A stretch of DNA of 64,000 nt from Petrolisthes cinctipes (taxonomy: Eukaryota; Arthropoda; Malacostraca; Decapoda; Porcellanidae): contig JAWQEG010000084.1 of the NCBI GenBank assembly GCA_033782935.1, positions 1,240,001-1,304,000 on the forward strand, given 5' to 3'. Both the position numbers and the translations under genes were made by a program. The notes under the pieces were generated by a model. The model worked only from the letters and a program-made list of their open reading frames with translations, made no database searches and was not told the DNA's origin. Shown here piece after piece: positions 39,119 through 52,600 of this stretch (position 1 is its first letter; the number at the start of each line of letters is the position of its first letter).

Positions 39119-42100
39119 GTGTTAGAGTATTTTCAAAATACAAGCCAAAAACATACTGAAAATCGATCTTTTAGGTGCCCAAAAGTCGATATGTGCATGC
39201 ATCTTCTGTACCTGTTTATATCTCAAATTCTGGCCCTAAAAACCCGAAAATTCGATATTTTGGGTTCCCAGAAGCGATCTGTACATGCCTACTCCGTGTT
39301 AGAGTATTTTCAAAATACAGGCCCAAAACATGCTAAAAATCGATCTTTTAGGTGCCAAAAAGTCGATATCTCAAATTCAGTCCCAAAACACCCGAAAATT
39401 CGATATTTAGGGGTCCCAGAAGCGATCTGTACATGCCTACTCCGTGTTAGAGTATTTTCAAAATACATGCTCAAAACATACTGAAAATCGATCTTTTAGG
39501 TGCACAAAAGTCGATATGTGTATGCATCTTCAGTACCCGTTTATATCTCAAATTCAGGCTCAAAACACCCGAAAATTCAATATTTTGGGGTCCCAGAAGC
39601 AATCTGTACATGCCTACTCAGTGTTAGAGTATTTTCAAAATACAGGCCCAAAACATGCTGAAAATCGATATTTTAGATGCCCAAAGTCAATGTGTGCATG
39701 TATCTTCTGTACCCGTTTATATCTCAAATTCAGGCTCAAAACACCCGAAAATTCAATATTTTGGGGTCCCAGAAGCAATCTGTACATGCCTACACAGTGC
39801 TAGAATATTTTCAATATATAGTCTAAAAACATGCTAAAAATCGACATTTTAGGTGCCAAAAAATCGATATCTCAAATTCAGTCCCAAAACACCCGAAAAT
39901 TCGATATTTAGAGGTCCCAGAAGGTATCTGTACATGCCTACTCCGTGTTAGAGTATTTTCAAAATACAGGCCAAAAACATACTGAAAATCGATCTTTTAG
40001 GTGCCCAAAAGTCGATATGTGAATGCATCTTCTGTACCCGTTTATATCTCAAATTCAGGCTCAAAACACCCGAAAATTCAATATTTTGGGGTCCCAGAAG
40101 CAATCTGTACATGCCTACTCAGTGCTAGAATATTTTCAAAATATAGGCTAAAAACATCCTAAAAATCGATCTTTTATGTGCCAAAAAGTCGATATCTCAA
40201 ATTCAGTCCCAAAACACCCGAAAATTCGATATTTAGGGGTCCCAGAAGCGATCTGTACATGCCTACTCCGTGTTAGAGTATTTTCAAAATACATGCTCAA
40301 AACATACTGAAAATCGATCTTTTAGGTGCACAAAAGTCGATATGTGCATGCATCTTCAGTACCCGTTTATATCTCAAATTCAGGCTCAAAACACCCGAAA
40401 ATTCAATATTTTGGGGTCCCAGAAGCAATCTGTACATGTCTAGACAGTGCTAGAATATTTTCAAAATATAGGCTAAAAACATGCTAAAAATCGACATTTT
40501 AGGTGCCAAAAAATCGATATCTCAAATTCAGTCCCAAAACACCCGAAAATTCGATATTTAGAGGTCCCAGAAGGTATCTGTACATGCCTACTCCGTGTTA
40601 GAGTATTTTCAAAATACAGGCCAAAAACATACTGAAAATCGATCTTTTAGGTGCCCTAAAGTCAATATGTGCATGTATCTTCTGTACCCGTTTATATCTC
40701 AAATTCAGGCTCAAAACACCCGAAAATTCAATATTTTGGGGTCCCAGAAGCAATCTGTACATGCCTACTCAGTGCTAGAATATTTTCAAAATATAGGCTA
40801 AAAACATGCTAAAAATCGATCTTTTAGGTGCCAAAAAGTCGATATCTCAAATTCAGTCCCAAAACACCCGAAAATTCGATATTTAGGGGTCCCAGAAGCG
40901 ATCTGTACATGCCTACTCAGTGTTAGAGTATTTTCAAAATACAAGCCCAAAACATGCTGAAAATCGATATTTTAGATGCTCAAAGTCAATATGTGCATGT
41001 ATCTTCTGTACCCGTTTATATCTCAAATTCAGGCTCAAAACACCCGAAAATTCAATATTTTGGGGTCCCAGAAGCAATCTGTACATGCCTACACAGTGCT
41101 AGAATATTTTCAAAATATAGGCTAAAAACATGCTAAAAATCGACATTTTAGGTGCCAAAAAATCGATATCTCAAATTCAGTCCCAAAACACCCGAAAATT
41201 CGATATTTATATGTCCCAGAAGGTATCTGTACATGCCTACTCCGTGTTAGAGTATTTTCAAAATACAGGCCAAAAACATACTGAAAATCGATCTTTTAGA
41301 TGCCCAAAAGTCGATATGTGCATGCATCTTCTGTACCCGTTTATATCTCAAATTCTGGCCCTAAAAACCCGAAAATTCGATATTTTGGGTTCCCAGAAGC
41401 GATCTGTACATGCCTACACAGTGCTAGAATATTTTCAAAATATAGGCTAAACACATGCTAAAAATCGACATTTTAGGTGCCAAAAAATCGATATCTCAAA
41501 TTCAGTCCCAAAACACCCGAAAATTCGATATTTAGAGGTCCCAGAAGGTATCTGTACATGGCTACTCCGTGTTAGAGTATTTTCAAAATACAGGCCAAAA
41601 ACATACTGAAAATCGATCTTTTAGGTGCCCAAAAGTCGATATGTGCATGCATCTTCTGTACCTGTTTATATCTCAAATTCTGGCCCTAAAAACCCGAAAA
41701 TTCGATATTTTGGGTTCCCAGAAGCGATCTGTACATGCCTACTCCGTGTTAGAGTATTTTCAAAATACAGGCCCAAAACATGCTAAAAATCGATCTTTTA
41801 GGTGCCAAAAAGTCGATATCTCAAATTCAGTCCCAAAATACCCGAAAATTCGATATTTAGGGGTCCCAGAAGCGATCTGTACATGCCTACTCCGTGTTAG
41901 AGTATTTTCAAAATACATGCTCAAAACATACTGAAAATCGATCTTTTAGGTGCACAAAAGTCGATATGTGCATGCATCTTCAGTACCCGTTTATATCTCA
42001 AATTCAGGCTCAAAACACCCGAAAATTCAATATTTTGGGGTCCCAGAAGCAATCTGTACATGCCTACTCAGTGTTAGAGTATTTTCAAAATACAGGCCCA

Positions 42101-43692
42101 AAACATGCTGAAAATCGATATTTTAGATGCCCAAAGTCAATGTGTGCATGTATCTTCTGTACCCGTTTATATCTCAAATTCAGGCTCAAAACACCCGAAA
42201 ATTCAATATTTTGGGGTCCCAGAAGCAATCTGTACATGCCTACACAGTGCTAGAATATTTTCAAAATATAGGCTAAAAACATGCTAAAAATCGACATTTT
42301 AGGTGCCAAAAATCGATATCTCAAATTCAGTCCCAAAACACCCGAAAATTCGATATTTAGAGGTCCCAGAAGGTATCTGTACATGCCTACTCCGTGTTAG
42401 AGTATTTTCAAAATACAGGCCAAAAACATACTGAAAATCGATCTTTTAGGTGCTCAAAAGTCGATATGTGAATGCATCTTCTGTACCCGTTTATATCTCA
42501 AATTCAGGCTCAAAACACCCGAAAATTCAATATTTTGGGGTCCCAGAAGCAATCTGTACATGCCTACTCAGTGCTAGAATATTTTCAAAATATAGGCTAA
42601 AAACATCCTAAAAATCGATCTTTTATGTGCCAAAAAGTCGATATCTCAAATTCAGTCCCAAAACACCCGAAAATTCGATATTTAGGGGTCCCAGAAGCGA
42701 TCTGTACATGCCTACTCCGTGTTAGAGTATTTTCAAAATACATGCTCAAAACATACTGAAAATCGATCTTTTAGGTGCACAAAAGTCGATATGTGCATGC
42801 ATCTTCAGTACCCGTTTATATCTCAAATTCAGGCTCAAAACACCCGAAAATTCAATATTTTGGGGTCCCAGAAGCAATCTGTACATGCCTAGACAGTGCT
42901 AGAATATTTTCAAAATATAGGCTAAAAACATGCTAAAAATCGACATTTTAGGTGCCAAAAAATCGATATCTCAAATTCAGTCCCAAAACACCCGAAAATT
43001 CGATATTTAGAGGTCCCAGAAGGTATCTGTACATGCCTACTCCGTGTTAGAGTATTTTCAAAATACAGGCCAAAAACATACTGAAAATCGATCTTTTAGG
43101 TGCCCTAAAGTCAATATGTGCATGTATCTTCTGTACCCGTTTATATCTCAAATTCAGGCTCAAAACACCCGAAAATTCAATATTTTGGGGTCCCAGAAGC
43201 AATCTGTACATGCCTACTCAGTGCTAGAATATTTTCAAAATATAGGCTAAAAACATGCTAAAAATCGATCTTTTAGGTGCCAAAAAGTCGATATCTCAAA
43301 TTCAGTCCCAAAACACCCGAAAATTCGATATTTAGGGGTCCCAGAAGCGATCTGTACATGCCTACTCAGTGTTAGAGTATTTTCAAAATACAAGCCCAAA
43401 ACATGCTGAAAATCGATATTTTAGATGCTCAAAGTCAATATGTGCATGTATCTTCTGTACCCGTTTATATCTCAAATTCAGGCTCAAAACACCCGAAAAT
43501 TCAATATTTTGGGGTCCCAGAAGCAATCTGTACATGCCTACACAGTGCTAGAATATTTTCAAAATATAGGCTAAAAACATGCTAAAAATCTACATTTTAG
43601 GTGCCAAAAAATCGATATCTCAAATTCAGTCCCAAAACACCCGAAAATTCGATATTTAGAGGTCCCAGAAGGTATCTGTACATGCCTACTCC
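39119..43692 (+). repeat. 2,450-bp superunit and a 325-bp-shorter second copy
   Basis: Copy one (39,119-41,568) reads D-C, A-B1-C, D-C, A-C, D-C, B1-C, D-C, with lengths 325, 501, 325, 325, 325, 324 and 325, summing to 2,450 bp. Copy two (41,569-43,692) has the same order but lacks the last D-C dimer and one A near 42,309, giving 2,124 bp. Markers TTTTATGTGCC (40,172 and 42,621) and CTAGACAGTGCT (40,440 and 42,889) fall at matching places. The near-absence of B-containing trimers makes this a mostly dimeric superunit. Confidence 0.88.
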
Positions 43693-46671
43693 GTGTTAGA
43701 GTATTTTCAAAATACAGGCCAAAAACATACTTAAAATCGATCTTTTAGATGCCCAAAAGTCGATATGTGCATGCATCTTCTGTACCCGTTTATATCTCAA
43801 ATTCTGGCCCTAAAAACCCGAAAATTCGATATTTTGGGTTCCCAGAAGCGATCTGTACATGCCTACTCCGTGTTAGAGTATTTTCAAAATACAGGCCCAA
43901 AACATGCTAAAAATCGATCTTTTAGGTGCCAAAAAGTCGATATCTCAAATTCAGTCCCAAAACACCCGAAAATTCGATATTTAGGGGTCCCAGAAGCGAT
44001 CTGTACATGCCTACTCCGTGTTAGAGTATTTTCAAAATACATGCTCAAAACATACTGAAAATCGATCTTTTAGGTGCACAAAAGTCGATATGTGCATGCA
44101 TCTTCAGTACCCGTTTATATTTCAAATTCAGGCTCAAAACACCCGAAAATTCAATATTTTGGGGTCCCAGAAGCAATCTGTACATGCCTACTCAGTGTTA
44201 GAGTATTTTCAAAATACAGGCCCAAAACATGCTGAAAATCGATATTTTAGATGCCCAAAGTCAATGTGTGCATGTATCTTCTGTACCCGTTTATATCTCA
44301 AATTCAGGCTCAAAACACCCGAAAATTCAATATTTTGGGGTCCCAGAAGCAATCTGTACATGCCTACACAGTGCTAGAATATTTTCAAAATATAGGCTAA
44401 AAACATGCTAAAAATCGACATTTTAGGTGCCAAAAAATCGATATCTCAAATTCAGTCCCAAAACACCCGAAAATTCGATATTTAGAGGTCCCAGAAGGCA
44501 TCTGTACATGCCTACTCCGTGTTAGAGTATTTTCAAAATACAGGCCAAAAACATACTGATAATCGATCTTTTAGGTGCCCAAAAGTCGATATGTGCATGC
44601 ATCTTCTGTACCCGTTTATATCTCAAATTCTGGCCCTAAAAACCCGAAAATTCGATATTTTGGGTTCCCAGAAGCGATCTGTACATGCCTACTACGTGTT
44701 AGAGTATTTTCAAAATACAGGCCCAAAACATGCTAAAAATCGATCTTTTAGGTGCCAAAAAGTCGATATCTCAAATTCAGTCCCAAAACACCCGAAAATT
44801 CGATATTTTGGGGTCCCAGAAGCGATCTGTACATGCCTACTCCGTGTTAGAGTATTTTCAAAATACATGCTCAAAACATACTGAAAATCGATCTTTTAGG
44901 TGCACAAAAGTCGATATGTGCATGCATCTTCAGTACCCGTTTATATCTCAAATTCAGGCTCAAAACACCCGAAAATTCAATATTTTGGGGTCCCAGAAGC
45001 AATCTGTACATGCCTACTCAGTGTTAGAGTATTTTCAAAATACAGGCCCAAAACATGCTGAAAATCGATATTTTAGATGAACAAAGACAATATGTGCATG
45101 TATCTTCTGTACCCGTTTATATCTCAAATTCAGGCTCAAAACACCCGAAAATTCAATATTTTGGGGTCCCAGAAGCAATCTGTACATGCCTACACAGTGC
45201 TAGAATATTTTCAAAATATAGGCTAAAAACATGCTAAAAATCGACATTTTAGGTGCCAAAAAATCGATATCTCAAATTCAGTCCCAAAACACCCGAAAAT
45301 TCGATATTTAGAGGTCCCAGAAGGTATCTGTACATGCCTACTCCGTGTTAGAGTCTTTATAAAATACAGGCCAAAAACATACTGAAAATCGATCTTTTAG
45401 ATGCCCAAAAGTCGATATGTGCATGCATCTTCTGTACCCGTTTATATCTCAAATTCTGGCCCTAAACACCCGAAAATTCGATATTTTGGGGTCCCAGAAG
45501 CGATCTGTACATGCCTACTCCGTGTTAGAGTATTTTCAAAATTCAGGCCCAAAACATGCTGAAAATCGATATTTTTGGTGCCCAAAGTCAATATGTGCAT
45601 GTATCTTCTGTACCCGTTTATATCTCAAATTCAGGCTCAAAACACCCGAAAATTCAATATTTTGGGGTCCCAGAAGCAATCTGTACATGCCTACTCAGTG
45701 CTAGAATATTTTCAAAATATAGGCTAAAAACATGCTAAAAATCGATCTTTTAGGTGCCAAAAAGTCGATATCTCAAATTCAGTCCCAAAACACCCGAAAA
45801 TTCGATATTTAGGGGTCCCAGAAGCGATCTGTACATGCCTACTCCGTGTTAGAGTATTTTCAAAATACATGCTCAAAACATACTGAAAATCGATCTTTTA
45901 GGTGCACAAAAGTCGATATGTGCATGCATCTTCAGTACCCGTTTATATCTCAAATTCAGGCTCAAAACACCCGAAAATTCGATATTTAGGGGTCCCAGAA
46001 GCAATCTGTACATGCCTACTCAGTGTTAGAGTATTTTCAAAATACAGGCCAAAAACATACTGAAAATCGATCTTTTAGGTGCCCAAAAGTCAATATGTGC
46101 ATGTATCTTCTGTACCCGTTTATATCTCAAATTCAGGCTCAAAACACCCGAAAATTCAATATTTTGGGGTCCCAGAAGCAATCTGTACATGCCTACTCAG
46201 TGCTAGAATATTTTCAAAATATAGGCTAAAAACATGCTAAAAATCGATCTTTTAGGTGCCAAAAAGTCGATATCTCAAATTCAGTCCCAAAACACCCGAA
46301 AATTCGATATTTAGGGGTCCCAGATGCGATCTGTACATGCCTACTCAGTGTTAGAGAATTTTCAAAATACAAGCCCAAAACATGCTGAAAATCGATATTT
46401 TAGATGCCCAAAGTCAATATATGCATGTATCTTCTGTACCCGTTTATATCTCAAATTCAGGCTCAAAACAGACGAAAATTCAATATTTTGGGGTCCCAGA
46501 AGCAATCTGTACATGCCTACACAGTGCTAGAATATTTTCAAAATATAGGCTAAAAACATGCTAAAAATCGACATTTTAGGTGCCAAAAAATCGATATCTC
46601 AAATTCAGTCCCAAAACACCCGAAAATTCGATATTTAGAGGTCCCAGAAGGTATCTGTACATGGCTACTCC
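43693..46671 (+). repeat. Intermediate block between dimer-rich superunits
   Basis: From 43,693 the order is D-C (325), A-B1-C (501), D-C (325), A-B1-C (501), D-B-C (501), then A, D, C, B1, C (826 bp). The last 0.7 kb (45,846-46,540) matches 35,323-36,020 at an offset of 10,523 bp, sharing CAGATGCGATCTG, GAGAATTTTC and CAATATATGCATG. A variant GAGTCTTTATAAAAT monomer start occurs at 45,351 and recurs only near the right end of the window. Confidence 0.82.
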
Positions 46672-49622
46672 GTGTTAGAGTATTTTCAAAATACAGGCCA
46701 AAAACATACTGAAAATCGATCTTTTAGGGGCCCAAAAGTCGATATGTGCATGCATCTTCTGTACCTGTTTATATCTCAAATTCTGGCCCTAAAAACCCGA
46801 AAATTCGATATTTTGGGTTCCCAGAAGCGATCTGTACATGCCTACTCCGTGTTAGAGTATTTTCAAAATACAGGCCCAAAACATGCTAAAAATCGATCTT
46901 TTAGGTGCCAAAAAGTCGATATCTCAAATTCAGTCCCAAAACACCCGAAAATTCGATATTTAGGGGTCCCAGAAGCGATCTGTACATGCCTACTCCGTGT
47001 TAGAGTATTTTCAAAATACATGCTCAAAACATACTGAAAATCGATCTTTTAGGTGCACAAAAGTCGATATGTGCATGCATCTTCAGTACCCGTTTATATC
47101 TCAAATTCAGGCTCAAAACACCCGAAAATTCAATATTTTGGGGTCCCAGAAGCAATCTGTACATGCCTACTCAGTGTTAGAGTATTTTCAAAATACAGGC
47201 CCAAAACATGCTGAAAATCGATATTTTAGATGCCCAAAGTCAATGTGTGCATGTATCTTCTGTACCCGTTTATATCTCAAATTCAGGCTCAAAACACCCG
47301 AAAATTCAATATTTTGGGGTCCCAGAAGCAATCTGTACATGCCTACACAGTGCTAGAATATTTTCAAAATATAGGCTAAAAACATGCTAAAAATCGACAT
47401 TTTAGGTGCCAAAAAATCGATATCTCAAATTCAGTCCCAAAACACCCGAAAATTCGATATTTAGAGGTCCCAGAAGGTATCTGTACATGCCTACTCCGTG
47501 TTAGAGTATTTTCAAAATACAGGCCAAAAACATACTGAAAATCGATCTTTTAGGTGCCCAAAAGTCGATATGTGAATGCATCTTCTGTACCCGTTTATAT
47601 CTCAAATTCAGGCTCAAAGCACCCGAAAATTCAATATTTTGGGGTCCCAGAAGCAATCTGTACATGCCTACTCAGTGCTAGAATATTTTCAAAATATAGG
47701 CTAAAAACATCCTAAAAATCGATCTTTTATGTGCCAAAAAGTCGATATCTCAAATTCAGTCCCAAAACACCCGAAAATTCGATATTTAGGGGTCCCAGAA
47801 GCGATCTGTACATGCCTACTCCGTGTTAGAGTATTTTCAAAATACATGCTCAAAACATACTGAAAATCGATCTTTTAGGTGCACAAAAGTCGATATGTGC
47901 ATGCATCTTCAGTACCCGTTTATATCTCAAATTCAGGCTCAAAACACCCGAAAATTCAATATTTTGGGGTCCCAGAAGCAATCTGTACATGCCTAGACAG
48001 TGCTAGAATATTTTCAAAATATAGGCTAAAAACATGCTAAAAATCGACATTTTAGGTGCCAAAAAATCGATATCTCAAATTCAGTCCCAAAACACCCGAA
48101 AATTCGATATTTAGAGGTCCCAGAAGGTATCTGTACATGCCTACTCCGTGTTAGAGTATTTTCAAAATACAGGCCAAAAACATACTGAAAATCGATCTTT
48201 TAGGTGCCCTAAAGTCAATATGTGCATGTATCTTCTGTACCCGTTTATATCTCAAATTCAGGCTCAAAACACCCGAAAATTCAATATTTTGGGGTCCCAG
48301 AAGCAATCTGTACATGCCTACTCAGTGCTAGAATATTTTCAAAATATAGGCTAAAAACATGCTAAAAATCGATCTTTTAGGTGCCAAAAAGTCGATATCT
48401 CAAATTCAGTCCCAAAACACCCGAAAATTCGATATTTAGGGGTCCCAGAAGCGATCTGTACATGCCTACTCAGTGTTAGAGTATTTTCAAAATACAAGCC
48501 CAAAACATGCTGAAAATCGATATTTTAGATGCTCAAAGTCAATATGTGCATGTATCTTCTGTACCCGTTTATATCTCAAATTCAGGCTCAAAACACCCGA
48601 AAATTCAATATTTTGGGGTCCCAGAAGCAATCTGTACATGCCTACACAGTGCTAGAATATTTTCAAAATATAGGCTAAAAACATGCTAAAAATCGACATT
48701 TTAGGTGCCAAAAAATCGATATCTCAAATTCAGTCCCAAAACACCCGAAAATTCGATATTTAGAGGTCCCAGAAGGTATCTGTACATGCCTACTCCGTGT
48801 TAGAGTATTTTCAAAATACAGGCCAAAAACATACTGAAAATCGATCTTTTAGATGCCCAAAAGTCGATATGTGCATGCATCTTCTGTACCCGTTTATATC
48901 TCAAATTCTGGCCCTAAAAACCCGAAAATTCGATATTTTGGGTTCCCAGAAGCGATCTGTACATGCCTACTCCGTGTTAGAGTATTTTCAAAATACAGGC
49001 CCAAAACATGCTAAAAATCGATCTTTTAGGTGCCAAAAAGTCGATATCTCAAATTCAGTCCCAAAACACCCGAAAATTCGATATTTAGGGGTCCCAGAAG
49101 CGATCTGTACATGCCTACTCCGTGTTAGAGTATTTTCAAAATACATGCTCAAAACATACTGAAAATCGATCTTTTAGGTGCACAAAAGTCGATATGTGCA
49201 TGCATCTTCAGTACCCGTTTATATCTCAAATTCAGGCTCAAAACACCCGAAAATTCAATATTTTGGGGTCCCAGAAGCAATCTGTACATGCCTACTCAGT
49301 GTTAGAGTATTTTCAAAATACAGGCCCAAAACATGCTGAAAATCGATATTTTAGATGCCCAAAGTCAATGTGTGCATGTATCTTCTGTACCCGTTTATAT
49401 CTCAAATTCAGGCTCAAAACACCCGAAAATTCAATATTTTGGGGTCCCAGAAGCAATCTGTACATGCCTACACAGTGCTAGAATATTTTCAAAATATAGG
49501 CTAAAAACATGCTAAAAATCGACATTTTAGGTGCCAAAAAATCGATATCTCAAATTCAGTCCCAAAACACCCGAAAATTCGATATTTAGAGGTCCCAGAA
49601 GGTATCTGTACATGCCTACTCC
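46672..49622 (+). repeat. Third copy of the dimer-rich superunit, offset 5,103 bp
   Basis: This block matches 41,569 onward at an offset of 5,103-5,104 bp. It carries TTTTATGTGCC at 47,725 and CTAGACAGTGCT at 47,993. The second-copy length (2,125 bp from 46,997 to 49,122) again lacks the last D-C dimer of copy one. Copies two and three are therefore more closely related to each other than to copy one. It leads directly into the 1,967-bp family. Confidence 0.86.
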
Positions 49623-52600
49623 GTGTTAGAGTATTTTCAAAATACAGGCCAAAAACATACTGAAAATCGATCTTTTAGGTGCCCAAAAGTCGAGATGTGC
49701 ATGCATCTTCTGTACCCGTTTATATCTCAAATTCTGGCCCTAAAAACCCGAAAATTCGATATTTTGGGTTCCCAGAAGCGATCTGTACATGCCTACTCCG
49801 TGTTAGAGTATTTTCAAAATACAGGCCCAAAACATGCTAAAAATCGATCTTTTAGGTGCCAAAAAGTCGATATCTCAAATTCAGTCCCAAAACACCCGAA
49901 AATTCGATATTTTGGGGTCCCAGAAGCGATCTGTACATGCCTTCTCCGTGTTAGAGTATTTTCAAAATACATGCTCAAAACATACTGAAAATCGATCTTT
50001 TAGGTGCACAAAAGTCGATATGTGCATGCATCTTCAGTACCCGTTTATATCTCAAATTCTGGCCCTAAACACCCGAAAATTCGATATTTTGGGTTCCCAG
50101 AAGCGATCTGTACATGCCTACTCCGTGTTAGAGTATTTTCAAAATTCAGGCCCAAAACATGCTGAAAATCGATATTTTTGGTGCCCAAAGTCAATATGTG
50201 CATGTATCTTCTGTACCCGTTTATATCTCAAATTCAGGCTCAAAACACCCGAAAATTCAATATTTTGGGGTCCCAGAAGCAATCTGTACAATGCTAGAAT
50301 ATTTTCAAAATATAGACTAAAAACATGCTAAAAATCGATCTTTTAGGTGCCAAAAAGTCGATATCTCAAATTCAGTCCCAAAACACCCGAAAATTCGATA
50401 TTTAGGGGTCCCAGAAGCGATCTGTACATGCCTACTCCGTGTTAGAGTATTTTCAAAATACATGCTCAAAACATACTGAAAATCGATCTTTTAGGTGCAC
50501 AAAAGTCGATATGTGCATGTATCTTCTGTACCCGTTTATATCTCAAATTCAGGCTCAAAAAACCCGAAAATTCAATATTTTGGGGTCCCAGAAGCAATCT
50601 GTACATGCCTACTCAGTTCTAGAATATTTTCAAAATATAGGCTAAAAACATGCTAAAAATCGATCTTTTAGGTGCCAAAAAGTCGATATCTCAAATTCAG
50701 TCCCAAAACACCCGAAAATTCGATATTTAGGGGTCCCAGAAGCGATCTGTACATGCCTACTCCGTGTTAGAGTATTTTCAAAATACATGCTCAAAACATA
50801 CGGAAAATCGATCTTTTAGGTGCACAAAAGTCGATATGTGCATGCATCTTCAGTACCCGTTTATATCTCAAATTCAGGCTCAAAACACCCGAAAATTCGA
50901 TATTTAGGGGTCCCAGAAGCAATCTGTACATGCCTACACAGTGCTAGAATATTTTCAAAATATAGGCTAAAAACATGCTAAAAATCGACATTTTAGGTGC
51001 CAAAAAATCGATATCTCAAATTCAGTCCCAAAACACCCGAAAATTCGATATTTAGAGGTCCCAGAAGGTATCTGTACATGCCTACTCCGTGTTAGAGTAT
51101 TTTCAAAATACAGGCCAAAAACATACTGAAAATCGATCTTTTAGGTGCCCAAAAGTCGATATGTGCATGCATCTTCTGTACCCGTTTATATCTCAAATTC
51201 TGGCCCTAAAAACCCGAAAATTCGATATTTTGGGTTCCCAGAAGCGATCTGTACATGCCTACTCCGTGTTAGAGTATTTTCAAAATACAGGCCCAAAACA
51301 TGCTAAAAATCGATCTTTTAGGTGCCAAAAAGTCGATATCTCAAATTCAGTCCCAAAACACCCGAAAATTCGATATTTTGGGGTCCCAGAAGCGATCTGT
51401 ACATGCCTTCTCCGTGTTAGAGTATTTTCAAAATACATGCTCAAAACATACTGAAAATCGATCTTTTAGGTGCACAAAAGTCGATATGTGCATGCATCTT
51501 CAGTACCCGTTTATATCTCAAATTCTGGCCCTAAACACCCGAAAATTCGATATTTTGGGTTCCCAGAAGCGATCTGTACATGCCTACTCCGTGTTAGAGT
51601 ATTTTCAAAATTCAGGCCCAAAACATGCTGAAAATCGATATTTTTGGTGCCCAAAGTCAATATGTGCATGTATCTTCTGTACCCGTTTATATCTCAAATT
51701 CAGGCTCAAAACACCCGAAAATTCAATATTTTGGGGTCCCAGAAGCAATCTGTACAATGCTAGAATATTTTCAAAATATAGACTAAAAACATGCTAAAAA
51801 TCGATCTTTTAGGTGCCAAAAAGTCGATATCTCAAATTCAGTCCCAAAACACATTAAAATTCGATATTTAGGGGTCCCAGAAGCGATCTGTACATGCCTA
51901 CTCCGTGTTAGAGTATTTTCAAAATACATGCTCAAAACATACTGAAAATCGATCTTTTAGGTGCACAAAAGTCGATATGTGCATGTATCTTCTGTACCCG
52001 TTTATATCTCAAATTCAGGCTCAAAACACCCGAAAATTCAATATTTTGGGGTCCCAGAAGCAATCTGTACATGCCTACTCAGTTCTAGAATATTTTCAAA
52101 ATATAGGCTAAAAACATGCTAAAAATCGATCTTTTAGGTGCCAAAAAGTCGATATCTCAAATTCAGTCCCAAAACACCCGAAAATTCGATATTTAGGGGT
52201 CCCAGAAGCGATCTGTACATGCCTACTCCGTGTTAGAGTATTTTCAAAATACATGCTCAAAACATACGGAAAATCGATCTTTTAGGTGCACAAAAGTCGA
52301 TATGTGCATGCATCTTCAGTACCCGTTTATATCTCAAATTCAGGCTCAAAACACCCGAAAATTCGATATTTAGGGGTCCCAGAAGCAATCTGTACATGCC
52401 TACTCAGTGTTAGAGTATTTTCAAAATACAGGCCAAAAACATACTGAAAATCGATCTTTTAGGTGCCCAAAAGTCAATATGTGCATGTATCTTCTGTACC
52501 CGTTTATATCTCAAATTCAGGCTCAAAACACCCGAAAATTCAATATTTTGGGGTCCCAGAAGCAATCTGTACATGCCTACTCAGTGCTAGAATATTTTCA

